Source of the DNA: Leptodactylus fallax
Taxonomy: Eukaryota; Chordata; Amphibia; Anura; Leptodactylidae
Length of the DNA stretch: 64,000 nt
Reading direction: 5' to 3'
NCBI GenBank assembly: GCA_947044405.1
Contig: CAMRHE010000167.1
Location: forward strand, 3,641,001-3,705,000
This document shows, piece by piece, positions 11,581 to 23,700 of this stretch (position 1 is its first letter; each line of letters begins with the position of its first letter). A model generated the notes under the pieces. The model did no database searches and was not told the DNA's origin. It worked only from the letters and a program-made list of their open reading frames with translations. The position numbers were made by a program, and so were the translations under genes.

Positions 11581-12537
11581 CTTATGGTTCGGTTTGGACC
11601 GTACAGTAACTTGCAGGAGAATATTTGCGAATCTTATGATGTTTGCCCATCACTAGTGATATGTTATGACTGTATGATGGTAATATTTGTTTTTCGTGTA
11701 GGTATTTTATTTCATGACTGTATGGTTGTATATTATTTTGCCTGTGTGTCTTGGGATTGTAGCCCTGATCTTTTACAGACCTACTAATGCCCCTGGAAGT
11801 ATCAAAAATCAGAACTGCAGCAATTTGCAAAGCGACTTTGAAATCAGCTGAAATTTTTCCCAGGGCCACACTTTGTCCAAGGCGCCATGCATGCGTCCGT
11901 GTGCGTGACGCCGGCCGTGATTCAACGGCATGGGCAGTACACAGATGTCATCCATGTGCCGCCTGTGCACCAGCTGTGCTTCCATGGCTTGATTCATTGG
12001 GGCCAGCAAGTATGGCCACAAAACCAGACAGGACCTGTCCTGAGTTTTGCGGCACAGACTGTCAACCCGCACATGGAACCATGAAAATCATGGTCACGTG
12101 CATGGGCCTATACAAATGAATGGGTCAGTGTGCTATACGGGAAAAACCCTCATAGCACACTAAACTAGCACACGGTCGTGTAAAGGGGGCCTTAAACTGG
12201 CCCTATCCGGGGATTGCTGATGAAGGACCTGGCAGGATTCCGGCAATGTCACGACCCCTGAGTCCTGTGATTCAAAGCGGCGTTCTGCCCCCTCCTCTTC
12301 CAATCCTGGTGAACTGACATATACAATATTAATGAAAATATATTTATTGTCTGCTTATTACATGTCCATCCCTTCATTGGGCATTGAGTGTGTATGCATT
12401 TCTATTTTGTGATATAGAAATTTTCTATACTACATAGGGAAGGGCAATTAAATATATGAAGAGTTTTTTTTAGTGTGTGGTTGTCTTTTTTAGGTATAAC
12501 TAACTTGATGGGTTGGCAGCCCCCCATTCCACATCTC
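11581..12537. other. No gene; possible MITE fragment at about 11850-12200
   Basis: The stretch 12100-12200 ends in CACACGGTCGTGTAAAGGGGGC, and 11860-11935 has a related CGTCCGTGTGCGTGACGCC, suggesting a worn TIR element. The rest is unremarkable. It ends where the poly(T) of the minus-strand LINE begins. Confidence 0.4.
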
Positions 12538-12739
12538 TTTTTTTTTTTTTTTTTAACTGTAGTTTTTATTAAGGTTTTACATAATAAAATATACATCAAC
12601 AAGAAGAGTTAAGGAGTAGCCGCAACATGCGGCATAACAGTCTAGCCAAATATATTACAACCAAACAAAACAAAAAAAAAAAACAGGGGGGGGGGGGGGA
12701 GGGGAAGGAGGGAGGGGGAATTTGGTCAGAGTCAAAAAC
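12538..12739 (-). other. LINE 3' UTR and poly(A) tail
   Basis: On the minus strand ORF2 is followed by a purine/pyrimidine-skewed tract (C- and T-rich, 12675-12720 on +), an AATAAAAAC-like stretch and a run of 18 A. On + this is the poly(T) at 12538-12555. The tail fixes the 3' end and the orientation of the LINE. Confidence 0.75.
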
Positions 12740-15700
12740 CATGTACAATGCAATAGGAGTCCCAGTGTGACCAGACAGCATTAAAGGCATCAACAGTGTG
12801 GTTAAGGGTAGCAGTTAAAAATTCTAGACTATGAACGTTCTTCATGCGGGCAACTAACTCAGGCCCCGTGGGAGCGAGAGGCTGCTTCCAGTGTAGGGCA
12901 ATAAGGGTCTTAGCTGCAGTACACAAATAAAGGAACAGCAGAGACGTTTTCTTGCCAGGATGTTTGGGAGGCAAATTGAATAAATAGATCATGGAATCCA
13001 ACGGACCCCCTCCCCCCCCCCCGAATAAAGAGGGCATCAGTGAGGAGTTTCACTTCCGTCCAGAAAGGGCATAGGGCAGGGCAATCCCAGAAAACATGAT
13101 ATACCGTACCCAGCGAGGCCTGACATCGCCAGCACGAGTAGGGGATAGAGGGATTAAGGGTGTGGAGCAAAGCTGGCGTGAGATACCAGTGCATAAGAAT
13201 CTTATATTGGGTTTCTCAAAATGTGATACAGGACGAGGACTTGGCTGCACGAGACCATATAATCTGCCACTATGCGGGCGAGATCAGCCTATCCAGAGCC
13301 TCAGCCCACTTAACCATATATTTATGGGAAGGGGGAGATCGCCCCTCTGAACAGGACAAAAGCCTGTATATACTAGTTATGAGCCCCCTCATAGAGGTAC
13401 CAGCATGGCACAGTTTCTCAAAAGCCATGGGGAGTGAAACCCAAGTGGTCCCAAGCTGTGTATGGGCAAAGTAAGAAATTTGTTGGTAATGGAACCATTC
13501 AGTGGTCGGCAAGAGTAGGACAGAGGTGAAATTGTCAAAGGTCCTGAGCTCCAGGGTTAAGGGATCGACCAGGTCTGCAATATAGAACAGGCCAAGCCTG
13601 CTCCAAGAGTGCACCATGGCCGAAGTGAGTCCCCCTGGGAGGAGCGGATTATACAGAAATGAAATCATAGAGGAGGCTGGAGAGACTAGAGGAAATAGCT
13701 TAGAGCAAGTGATCCAAATCACCTGTGTGAATTGGATGGGGCCCAATAGAGGGGTTGCAACTGAGGGGGAAGGGGAGGGTGCGGGACCACAGAAATGCAT
13801 TCGGTTGCACAGGAGCCAACCAGAGCTTCTCTATTTCCACCCATTTAGTGTATGCCTGAGAGGACGCCCAGAATGGAATGACTCGTAGATGGGCCACCCA
13901 GTATTAATGTAGGATGTGTGGAACTGCCATTCCCCCCTCGGTTTTGCCCACCAACATCACAGAACGAGGGATACGGTGATGTTTAGCATTCGAGATGAAC
14001 TGGAATACTGCCTTTTGGAGGGATCGCAGTTCACCCCGGGGAACCGCCACTGGGAGTGTCTCGAAGTAGTAAAGGAGTTTCGGAAGGAGAGTCATCTTAA
14101 CTGCTGCCATCCGACCCATTAGAGAAATATGGAGGGGACGCCATTTATCCAGAAGGGAGTGGAGATCGTGGGATAAGCGGGGATAGTTGAGTATAGGGAG
14201 GAATATGCGGAGGAAAGCTGGACTCCCAGGTAGTGAAGCGAGCGGTCTCTCCAATGGAAATTGTAGTTGGCCTTGAGCAATTGTAGCGCGGAGACTGGGA
14301 TGTTAACGGGGAGGGCCTCAGTCTTAGTAGAATTAACTTTACAACCAGACTGTTTACCATAATCCCTGAGTGTACCCAGGAGATTCGGGAGAGAAGTATG
14401 GGGATTAGTGATGGTTAGAAAGACATCGTCTACAAAGAGGCACACTTTAAACTCCCTATCACAACTGCAACCCCAGTGATGTTCGGGTTAGCCCTAATCT
14501 GAGACGCCAGTGGCTCAATACAGAGAGCGAAAATGAGGGGAGAGAGGGGACAGCCCTGATGGGTACCATTACGGATAGGGAAGGGGGAGGAGGCGTTAGG
14601 GAGTCTAACTACTGCAGAGGGGGTTGAGTACAGGGACTTAATTGCCATCAAGAAAGCTCCAGTGAATCCAAATCTTTCGAGGGTGGCTAACATGAAGGAC
14701 CAATCTAGGCAATCGAAGGCCTTCTCAGCGTCGAGGCTTAAAACCAGTGCAGGGGTGGCCAAACAGTTAGCAACATCAATCTAGTCCACAACCCTTCTGG
14801 TGTTGTCTCCACCCTGACGACAGGGTACGAAACCCACCTGGTCCTTGTAGACAAGAGAGGGGAGCCAAGCGTTGAGTCTTGTGGCTAGGAGTTTAGTAAA
14901 AAGCTTAAAATCAGTGTTCAGAAGGGCAATAGGGCGATAGTTAGAGCAATCTTGGTGATCCTTACCTAGCTTGGGGACCAGAGTAATGTGGGAGTGAAGC
15001 ATAGTCTGGGGAATGGAGGGTGCCATCCAAGAAGAAGTTAAAGAGGCTGCACATATGAGGGAGCAGATCTGCCTGAAAGGTCTTATAATAGGAGTAGGTG
15101 AACTCGTCTGGGCCCGGGGCCTTACCATTTGGGAGCCCCTGCATGAGGTCAGTAAGTTCTTCGCTAGTGACGGGGGCGTTCAGGGAGTCTAGCACTGTGG
15201 GCGGGAGCGTGGGAAGACGGCAACCGATTAAATAGGTACCCAAATCTGGTTGTTCCGCGGCAGTGCCTGGAGCAATAGGTGGGGAGAGGTTGTACAATTC
15301 AGCATAGTAATCTTGGAAGAGGGTCACTATGGTGTCAGGGTGGTAGTGAAGAGTCCCTTGCGGGTCACGGACTGCGCGTGGTACAGAGGAGGTCCGGTGT
15401 TCCAGAAGGGATTGGGCTAGAAGGGTGTGGGCCGTATTGCCCCTCTCATAATATCGCTGTCTGCTATAAAGAAGCAGGCGCTGGGTGGCCCAAGTGGCAA
15501 CACCACGTAGGTCAGCTCGAGCTAGCACTAGCTGGCGGAGGAGAGACATAGAGGGCCAAATGCTCTGTCAAGGATCGTATCCGAGTAGTCAGGGCCACCT
15601 CCCTAGCTGCTCTATCTTTTTTAAGCCGGGTGGCCATAGCTATGCAGTGCCTCTCATTAGCACCTTATGGGCCTCCCAAAGAGTAGAGATGGATGGACCG

Positions 15701-16513
15701 AACTTACATTGGCGTTAAAGTAGTCTGAGAGGTGTGCACGAAGCGCTTCGTGGAGGGAAGGGAGTGCAAAAGGGACTCATTAAGACACCAGTGACAGCGT
15801 TTAATGGGGAGTGGGGTAGGAGACAGGGAGACTTGAACAGGGGCGTGGTCGGACCACGAGATGGGACCTATGTCCGTACCAGTCATAAGATGAAGGGCAA
15901 GGGTGTTACTAAAGAAGTAGTCGATTCTAGAGTGTGTGTTATGGGGGTGAGAGTAGAAGGTGTAAGAGTGGGCAGAAGAGTTGTCAACCCTCCATAGGTC
16001 ATATAGAGCCGCAGATCTGATGAGGCGACAGAACTCCCCGGCAAGGCGCACCTGGGAAGCACCCAGAGGAGTGTCAGCAAGGGACATCCTATCCATACGC
16101 TCGGAGAAGATCATATTCAAGTCTCCTACCAATAGCAAGGTCGCGCCAGGGAAGGCCTGAAGCCTCCACAGCATCCACGTAAGAAAAGAGGTTTGGGAGG
16201 AGTTAGGAGCATAGACGTTGCAAAGGAGTATAGGCTGGCCATTTAGGAGTCCCTCCAATATAATGTAACGGCCCAGGGGGTCCAGGTGAGAGGACTTAAC
16301 AGAGATTGGGCAGGAATGGGACAGCAAAATGGCTACACCTTCCTTCCTATGGGTATTATAAGCCGAATAGGCAGTGGGGTAATAATGACGAGCAAAATTA
16401 AAAGTACCAGTGTGGTCAAAGTGGGTTTCCTGCAAGAAGGCAGCATCTGCCCAGAGGGACCTAAGTTCGCGTAATACCATATGCCGTTTAAGGTTGGAGC
16501 CCAGACCCTTCAC
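12740..16513 (-). pseudogene. L1/Tx1-type LINE ORF2 (endonuclease, RT, CCHC), decayed
   Basis: The APE endonuclease lies at 16513-15750, with FLQETH (catalytic Glu), LLLVGDLN and SWSDHAPVQVSL. A linker LPNGKAPGPDEF follows near 15150-15115. RT motifs are SNYRPIALLNTDFKLFTK, LVLSLDAEKAFDCLDW, GTHQGCPLSPLIFALC and the catalytic FVDD (14425-14436). The C-terminus holds CWRC...H...WDCP near 13150, a zinc-knuckle-like motif typical of the group. At least seven frame changes break it up. The N-terminus is cut in the conserved NVKGL segment at 16513, where the L2 tail abuts. ORF2 proteins nick the target and prime reverse transcription there. Confidence 0.9.
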
Positions 16514-16516
16514 ATT

Positions 16517-16522
16517 TCAAAA

Positions 16523-16561
<39 letters not shown>
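16517..16561. repeat. (AAT)n microsatellite, 3' tail of the L2 LINE
   Basis: About 14 uninterrupted AAT triplets. On the LINE's coding strand this is (ATT)n directly after the 3' hairpin, so it is the retrotransposition tail. Confidence 0.95.
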
Positions 16562-16562
<1 letters not shown>

Positions 16563-16574
16563 GTCCTTTAATAG

Positions 16575-16588
16575 TCCCACAATGGGGA
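16575..16588 (-). other. L2 LINE 3' stem-loop
   Basis: On the coding strand TCCCCATTGTGGGA forms a 5-6 bp stem with a short loop, followed by ACTATTAAAGGAC and the ATT tail. L2-type RTs are known to recognise a 3'-terminal hairpin of this kind; the link here rests on position and shape. Confidence 0.6.
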
Positions 16589-16738
16589 AATTCAGTGTGT
16601 TACAGCAGCAAAGATAAGCAGATACAAATACAAAATGTACAGGAATGTTCCAAGGTGAGAGGCATTACATTGATAGTAGACAGACAGATAGGAGGTAGCA
16701 GAGGAGGGGGGGGGGGATTTAACAGGCAGAAAGATATT

Positions 16739-18895
16739 TCAGTTCTCTGTGTGTATTGATCTCCGCTTAGGTCGGTGTTGGTTGTACAGCCTAACCGCGG
16801 TGGGGAGGAAAGACTTATGATAGCGCTCCTTCTCACACTTAGGGTAGAGCAGGCGGTCACTGACAGTACTGCCCAGCGCTATCACAGTTTCATGCATGGC
16901 ATGGGACTTCTTCTTTCGCATGGAGCTCACCACAGACAGTATCCTTCTGTCACCCACCACCTGAACTGGGTCCAGTGGGCTCCCCAGGACAGAGCGGGCT
17001 TTTCCAATCAGCTTGTCAAGTTTATTTCTGTCCCTGGTTGATATACTGCTCCCCCAGCAGGCCACTCCAAAGAAGATGGCTGATGCCACTACCGAGTTGA
17101 AGAAAGTCCTAAGAAGTGCCCCCTGGATTCCAAAGGCTCTCAGCTTCCTAAGCAGGTAGAGCCTGCTGTGGCTCTTCCTGTACAGGACCTCCGTGTGATC
17201 TGCCCAGTCCAGCTTATTATTAAGGAGCAAACCCAGGTACTTATAGGTGTTCACAATCTCTTTGCCCGTCCCCAGGATGTCCACTGGTTTAGGAGGGCAT
17301 CTGCATTTACGGAAGTCCACCGCCATCTCCTTGGTCTTCCCCGCGTTAATCTTCAGGTGGTTCCGCTGGCACCAGTCCACAAAATCTCGGTTCAGTTCTC
17401 TGTACTCCCTGTCATCATCGTCTGTGATGAGACCTACTATTGCAGAGTCGTGAGAATACGTCTGTAGGTAGCAGCTAGATGAGTTGCACCTAAAATCTGC
17501 AGTGTACTGTGTGAAGAGGAAAGGGGTGAGAACCGTACCCTGGGATGCCCCCGTATTACAGATCACGGTATCTGACACACAGTCTCGGGCTCTCACGTAT
17601 TGAGGTCGATTTGTGAGGTAGTCTAGGATCCAGTTGGAGAGGTGGTGGTCCACTCCAGCAAGGCCCAGCTTGTCCCTCAGTAACCCCGGCTGTATGGTGT
17701 TAAAAGCACTGGAGAAATCAAAGAACATTATTCTGACCGTGTTCCCTGGTTTCTCCAGGTGAGACAGAGCCCTGTGCAGAAGGTGGATGATGGCATCATC
17801 TACCCCAATGCCCGGCTGATAAGCAAACTGGAGGGGGTCCATAGCGGGGCTCACTAGAGGGCGGAGATGTGTGAGAACCAATCTCTCTAAGATCTTCATC
17901 AAGTGGGATGTCAGTGCTACAGGTCTGTAGTCGTTGAGGTCCATAGGGTGAGGTTTCTTTGGAACTGGTACCACACAATAAGATTTCCATAATTCAGGGA
18001 CAATTTCCTGCCTCATGCTCATATTAAACGTATAGGTAATTATACCACACAGCTGGTCCCCACAAGTCTTAATTAGCCTTGCACTGATGTCATCTGGCCC
18101 TGCGGCTTTCCTCGCCTTGATCTTTTTCATCTCCTTCCTCACCTGGGCCCGTGTGAAGGTCAGACTGTGGTCAGATAAAGACGGATTTCTGGATTTTCTG
18201 GTCTGTTGGGAAGTAGCCGCATGGGGTGAAGTCATTGTGGTGGGGGGAACTAAAGGACATGCTGGGGTGGGAGGAGCTGATGTGTGATCAAATCTGTTGA
18301 AGAATAGGTTTAGTTCATTAAGCCAGTTGACATCTGCCTCAATCTGGCAGACAGACTGTTTATTACCCGAAATTGACTTAAGCCCCTCCCAGACCCCCTT
18401 ATGTCTTTTCTTTCCATTTGCTTTTCCATTTTTTTCCTTATAACTGGCTTTTTCCTGCCTGATTTGATGCCTCAGCTCCTTTTGTACTACCCTGAGCCCC
18501 TCCTTATCTCTTGTCCTGAATGCCATCTTTTTCTCCTTAAGTAGTGTTTTTATATCAGAGTTAATCCATGGTTTGTTGTTGGAAAAGCACCTCACCACTT
18601 TTGTGGGTACTGTGTTGTCCACACAAAAATTAATGTAGTCCGTTATGCAGTGTGTGAGTCCTTCTATATCTTCTCCATAAGAATCCTGCAGAACTTCCCA
18701 TGCGGTTGTGTCAAAACAATCCCTCAGAGCCTCATCACTCTCCTCGGACCATATCCTCACTGTGCGGGTGACAGCTGGTTCTCTACGTACAAGTGGCTTG
18801 TACACAGGTCGGAGATGCACTAGGTTGTGATCCGATCTTCCAAGGGGCGTTAGGGCTGATGAGTTATATGCCTCCCTCGCGTTGGCAAAGATCAA
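16739..18895 (-). pseudogene. L2-type LINE ORF: endonuclease end, reverse transcriptase and C-terminus (718 aa open)
   Basis: The longest open frame of this LINE. It starts inside the endonuclease, whose final motif GRSDHNLVHL is residues 19-28, and continues with a PWINSDIKTLL linker. RT motifs follow: NDYRPVALTSHLMKILERLV, MFFDFSSAFNT (first catalytic Asp), GASQGTVLTPFLF, then YSHDS where the family has a DD pair. The first Asp of that pair is His (codon 17450-17452 on +), which should abolish polymerisation. The C-terminus has SVLGSPLDP and YHKSFLPTAVRLYNQHRP as in L2 elements. The start codon is only the first ATG after a frameshift near 18900-19085. Confidence 0.9.
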
Positions 18896-19033
18896 GTCCA
18901 GTGTTTTGTTTCCAGTCTCTTGTGTGGCAGGTTACATATTGTGTGAAACTGGGCAGTGTGGATGATGGAAAGACATGGTTGAAGTCACCAGACACAAGAA
19001 TGAGAGCCTGAGGGTGGCGTGACTGCAGCTGGC

Positions 19034-19693
19034 TCACCGTGGTTTGTAGGACCTCGCAGGCAGCGTCAGCGTTCGCAGAGGGGGGACATATGCAGCAATC
19101 ACGATGACATCTGATAGTTCCCTTGGTAGATAGAAAGGTCTCATGCTCACAGCTAATAGTTCAATGTCCTTACTGCAAATTTGCTCCTTAATCACAATGT
19201 GCCTAGCATTACACCATCTATCATTCACAAACATTGCCAGCCCTCCTCCTTTCCTCTTACCACTCTCCCTTGTCCTGTCCGCCCGAAGGAGTTTAAAACC
19301 ATCCAAGGAGACCAGAGGGTCAGGAGTAACTTCAGTGAGCCAAGTCTCTGTAAGTAGCATCATGCTGCACACCCGAAACTCCTGATGATGCCTGGTGAGC
19401 GCTGTTAGTTTGTCCATCTTGTTTGCAAGAGATCTCACATTGCCCATAATGATGGAGGGAAGAGCTGGTCTGAAACGTCTCTTTTTAATCCTCTGCTGAA
19501 CTCCAGCTCTACACCCCCTCCCCCTCCTTTTCCTTCTCCAGAGCTCCTGGGGGATGTCTGGGCAAATGGTAGGCAGCCCTGCTGTGACTCTAAGCTGCAG
19601 AAGTTTCTCTCTGGAGTAGACAAAAGAATTGTCTGCAGACACAATAGTTCCCATTTGAAGCAGAACAAAACAAATAAAACAAAAAAGTATCAC
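19034..19693 (-). pseudogene. L2-type LINE endonuclease, N-terminal fragment
   Basis: The frame shows IIMGNVRSLANKMDKL and LLTETWLTEV, the Asn and Glu motifs of APE-type endonucleases, then GGGLAMFVNDRW. After YVPPL (about 19090) the frame is lost; the last endonuclease motif is in the next open frame downstream. An upstream Cys-poor hydrophobic start, MILFCFICFVLL, may not be the real N-terminus: a short frame starting MAPLEWQPV at 19834 lies at the element's 5' end. The enzyme would nick the target DNA. Confidence 0.85.
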
Positions 19694-19850
19694 AAAGGTC
19701 CAATTCCAAGTCTTGTGTGTGTTTCTTCATAGTGCAAAGTCCCTTAAGTAGCGTGATAAAAAACAAGACAAAGAAAGGAAAATAAGAGAAAGACTCAGAG
19801 CTGCTGAAACAGGCTGCCACTCCAGCGGCGCCATCTTGGAAAAAGAGAAA

Positions 19851-20129
19851 AAAAAAATATAATACAATATACAATATAATACACTTAACCATAAGGGAGA
19901 GTAAAAACAGCGGCTGATGAAACAAACCATGTAACATAAGCAGATCTCACCCAGAGCACGCCAGCAGGGGAAGGATCCGGGAGGAGGAGAGGCAGGGATA
20001 CGGGCCAGCCAGGCAGCTGCTAAAGTCGTGGGACTCCAAACCTATAGTGAAAAGGAGGGAAGGGGGAGAACGAAAGGGAGAAAGACAAACAGGGAAATAA
20101 AAAAACAAAACAAAAGGCAGAGCAACAAA
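19851..20129 (-). other. L1/Tx1-type LINE ORF1-ORF2 spacer, between the two insertions
   Basis: Non-coding sequence left between the L2 5' end and the Gypsy target site. The remaining spacer resumes at 25481 beyond the Gypsy element. Confidence 0.55.
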
Positions 20130-20133
20130 ACAT

Positions 20134-20629
20134 TGTGAGAAAGTGACAGGACAAGTGCTGGAGTCACGGTATGTCAGTCCCCGGGTTTTGTCATATAACT
20201 GGTCCAGCACGGGGTTTTGAGTAAGCCCCAGCTCAAGTGCGAGTCTTGAGGCTCATTACTGGCCCATATAGACCTGCAGAGCCTGCACTTGAATGCAGAT
20301 CCTGGGGAGTGAGAGCGGGCGTCTGGATCTGTCCTGATCTCCCAAAAACGCTTATTGTGCCAAACTGGTTGCTGGTGTGGCTGGCAGACAGCCACACAGG
20401 TTAGTAAGCAAGTGTTCTGTTTAGATAGCCGCTCAGACGAGCAGGAGTTTTGTTTATTTTTTGTGCCTGATGTTAAGGCTGATATTGTTTTGCCTGTTTT
20501 CCTGAAAGGGAAGGTTTATTTATTTTGTTGCCATTTTCTTAAATAAACCTGTTACACCCTAGCTCTCGTGTCACTGTCTCTGACTGTTTGGGCCCGTACC
20601 TAGGCTGCTACCGAGCTACCTCCCTCACA
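20134..20629 (+). repeat. Gypsy 5' LTR (496 bp)
   Basis: It begins TGTGAGAAAG and ends CCCTCACA, a 5-6 bp terminal inverted repeat. It contains AAATAAACC about 85 bp before its end, a plausible poly(A) signal. It is identical in length to the 3' LTR, with differences at three sites only. Confidence 0.96.
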
Positions 20630-20631
20630 TA

Positions 20632-20649
20632 TGGTGCTTCGGATGCGCG
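20632..20649 (+). promoter_or_regulatory. Gypsy primer-binding site
   Basis: TGGTGCTTCGGATGCGCG lies 2 nt after the 5' LTR. The leading TGG pairs with the 3' CCA of a tRNA, as expected. I cannot name the tRNA without a search. Confidence 0.7.
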
Positions 20650-20701
20650 CACGCTCAATTTTTTTTTTTAAACAGTCTTAAAGAGACACACACCTATTTT
20701 T

Positions 20702-23700
20702 TTGATGTCCTGGGTGAAGGCTGCAGGAGAGATCCAAAAGGAGACCGCCAGCATGGAGGACGTTATAAAACAGATGGGGCAGATCCTCGCACAGCAGCAA
20801 CAAACCCAGGCACAGCAGCAGCAAACCCTGGCGCTGCTCAGCCGGGCCCTGATTGACCAGAGGACGGCAGGAGAAGGTGCTGGTGCCAGAGAGAACTCGA
20901 GGGAACAGACCGCTGCTCGAGCCGCTGTTCGGACTTCCCTACAAAAGATGACATCCTCAGACGACGTGGAGGCCTTTCTTCAAGTCTTTGAGCGGGTGGC
21001 TGAGCGGGAGAAGTTGCCGAAGGGTCAGTGGGCTAATGTTGTGGCGCCCTTTCTCACCGGAGAGCCTCAGAAGGCCTACTATGACCTGTCTGAACAGGAG
21101 GCTGAGGACTACTCCAAGCTGAAAGGTGAGATCCTAGCACGTCTCAGAGTAAACACGCATGTACGTGCTGGGCGAGTGCACCACTGGACTTTCTCTGAGA
21201 GTCTTCCACCCCGATTTCAGATGTTTGACCTGATAAGTCTCGTGAAAAAGTGGCTTCAGCCTGAGGAAGCCACTCCAGCACAAATAGTGGAAAAATTGGT
21301 ACTCGATAAATACACCAGATCGCTGCCACCTCAGATCCAGCTCTGGGTCGGACAAGCGGGACCTACCACAGCTGATCAACTGGTAGGTTTGGTGGAACGA
21401 TACCAAGCCACTGATGAGCTACGACAGTCGTCTCCCAGACCTGGTAACCCCAAGACGGGTAAGACCATACCACTTACTTCGGGGGTGAGGAAGGTCGTGA
21501 GGGGAGGAGGCTCAGAGGGGGAACAAGCAGCAGGGACTATGGACTCTAGGCCCAGGTCTCAAAATAGAGACCCATACTGTCTCAGATGTTGGCGGTGCCA
21601 GGAATTTGGTCATGTCGCTGCATACTGTCCCCTGACGACTGAGCCTATGGACTGCAACAGCTCTAGGCGTATTTCCCTGTTTGCTCAACCTGCTTGTACT
21701 GCAGAAATCGCAACAGAACCACAGATGTGCACGGTGACTATAGCTGAGCGTGCTGTACTGGCTCTCCTGGACTCTGGGAACCTGGTAACCCTCGTGCACC
21801 ATGAACTGGTCGACCCTACACTGTGCGGTGAACAAACTGTTGGGGTCTTGTGTATACATGGGGAAATTAGAGAGTACCCTATTACAGAGGTTACCATACA
21901 CACTGCCTCTGGCACTGTCCCTCACAAAGTGGGTGTGGTTAAGTCCCTGTTCCATAGCGTGATTATAGGGAGGGATTTTCCGTTGTTTTGGGCTATGTGG
22001 AAAAAGCAGGGTTTGCCATGTCCTAAAAATGATAAGACTGGTGATGTCCTGTCTGAGGTTAACCCTGAACCCTTTGATCCTGACAGAGAAACACCAGCTG
22101 TAGGGGTGACCCAAGATGGTGGTGTGTTTCCCCTGTCTGTGTTAGCTGGTGATTCTGAAGGCCAGGAGGAGGTTCCCGAGATGCCTGAACTTGAGGTGAC
22201 CCGTGAGAAATTTGGGACTGCTAAAATTAGAGACCCTAATCTGTCTCATGCTCGGGAAAATGTTAAGGTGATAAATGGTGAACCTCAGTATCCGGGGGCT
22301 GACAAGGAATTCCCCTATATATCTATGAAGCAGGACCTCCTGTATAGGATAAACCAGGTAAGGGGAGAAATTGTCGAACAATTGGTGGTGCCCCGACCCT
22401 ATCAAAGAGTAGCTCTAGATTTGGCCCATAAACATGTGTTAGGAGGACACCTGGGGTACGGAAAGACCAAAGAGCGCCTTCTTCAGCGTTTCTATTGGCC
22501 AGGGGTTGATAAGCACATTCAAGAATATTGTAACTCCTGCCCAGAGTGTCAACTAACTGCTCCTGTGTCACATTTTAAGAGTCCTTTGGTACCCCTACCC
22601 ATTATCGAGGTACCCTTTGAAAGGATAGCCATGGACCTAGTAGGACCTGTTGTAAAGTCTGTTAGGGGGCATCAGTATATTCTAGTGGTGTTAGATTATG
22701 CTACCCGATACCCTGAAGCCGTGCCTTTAAGACATACTTCGGCTAAGCTAATTGCCAAGGAGATTTTTGAGATGTTTTCTCGGACAGGTATACCCAAGGA
22801 GATCCTAACTGACCAAGGGACTCCCTTTATGTCCAAGGTAATGAGAGAAATGTGTAAACTTTTGAAAATCAAACACCTGAGAACCTCGGTATATCACCCC
22901 CAGACAGATGGCCTAGTGGAGAGGTTCAATAAAACCCTTAATGGCATGTTAAAGAGGGTGGTTAGCAAGGATGGCAAAGATTGGGACTGCCTATTGCCCT
23001 GTCTAATGTTTGCAATCCGGGAGGTGCCCCAGTCCTCCACAGGTTTTTCTCCGTTTGAGTTGTTGTATGGCAGACACCCCTGGGGTCTCCTAGACATAGC
23101 TAGGGAAACCTGGGAACAGGAGCAAACTCCTTACAGGAGTGTAATTGAACATATTACTCTGATGCAGGACAGAATTACGGCAGTAATGCCCATTGTAAAG
23201 GAACATATGGAGCAGGCCCAAAGGGCTCAAAGCTGGGTCTATAACAGAACGGCTAAACTTAGGACCTTTACTCCAGGTGATCGGGTGTTGGTGTTGGTCC
23301 CCACCGTAGAAAGTAAGTTTCTGGCCAAGTGGCAGGGGCCATATGAGATTGTTGAGAGAATGGGAGAAGTAAACTATAAGGTATACCAGCCGGGCAAGAG
23401 AAAGCCCGAACAAATATACCATATAAATTTACTAAAACCCTGGAAGGACAGGGAAACATTGACAATAGTGGGTACACCTGGCCAGGTTACTACTGAAAAG
23501 GTAAAGACTCCTGTTAAAGCTTCACCTAAGGTGCAAATATCAGAGTCCCTATCTAAGGCACAGAAGCAGGAATCAAAAGAGTTTGTACAGAAAAATAATT
23601 ATGTGTTTTCTGAGTTACCTGGACGCACTAATGTGATAAAACATGACATTGTCACCGAGCCGCAGGTACGGGTTAATCTAAAAAATTACCGGATACCTGA

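Larger units (their letters stand above)
16517..19850 (-). mobile_element. L2-type (CR1 superfamily) LINE inserted in the L1/Tx1-type LINE
   Basis: The minus-strand element begins with CCAAGATGGCGCC (19831-19841), carries an endonuclease-RT ORF, and ends with a short stem-loop and an ATT-repeat tail (AAT on +, 16517-16561). The 3' end resembles the short hairpin plus microsatellite tails of L2-type LINEs. It sits exactly where the host LINE's ORF2 loses its first residues, so it inserted into that ORF. The 5' border is judged only from the change in sequence character and may be off by tens of bases. Confidence 0.85.

Noticed and set aside
11787..12119. Overlapping frames on both strands of about 110 and 87 residues
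   Set aside because: Both cross repeat-like sequence and show no conserved motif.
16481..16759. Protein with an Asn run
   Set aside because: It is the (AAT)n tail of the minus-strand L2 LINE read in a chance frame.
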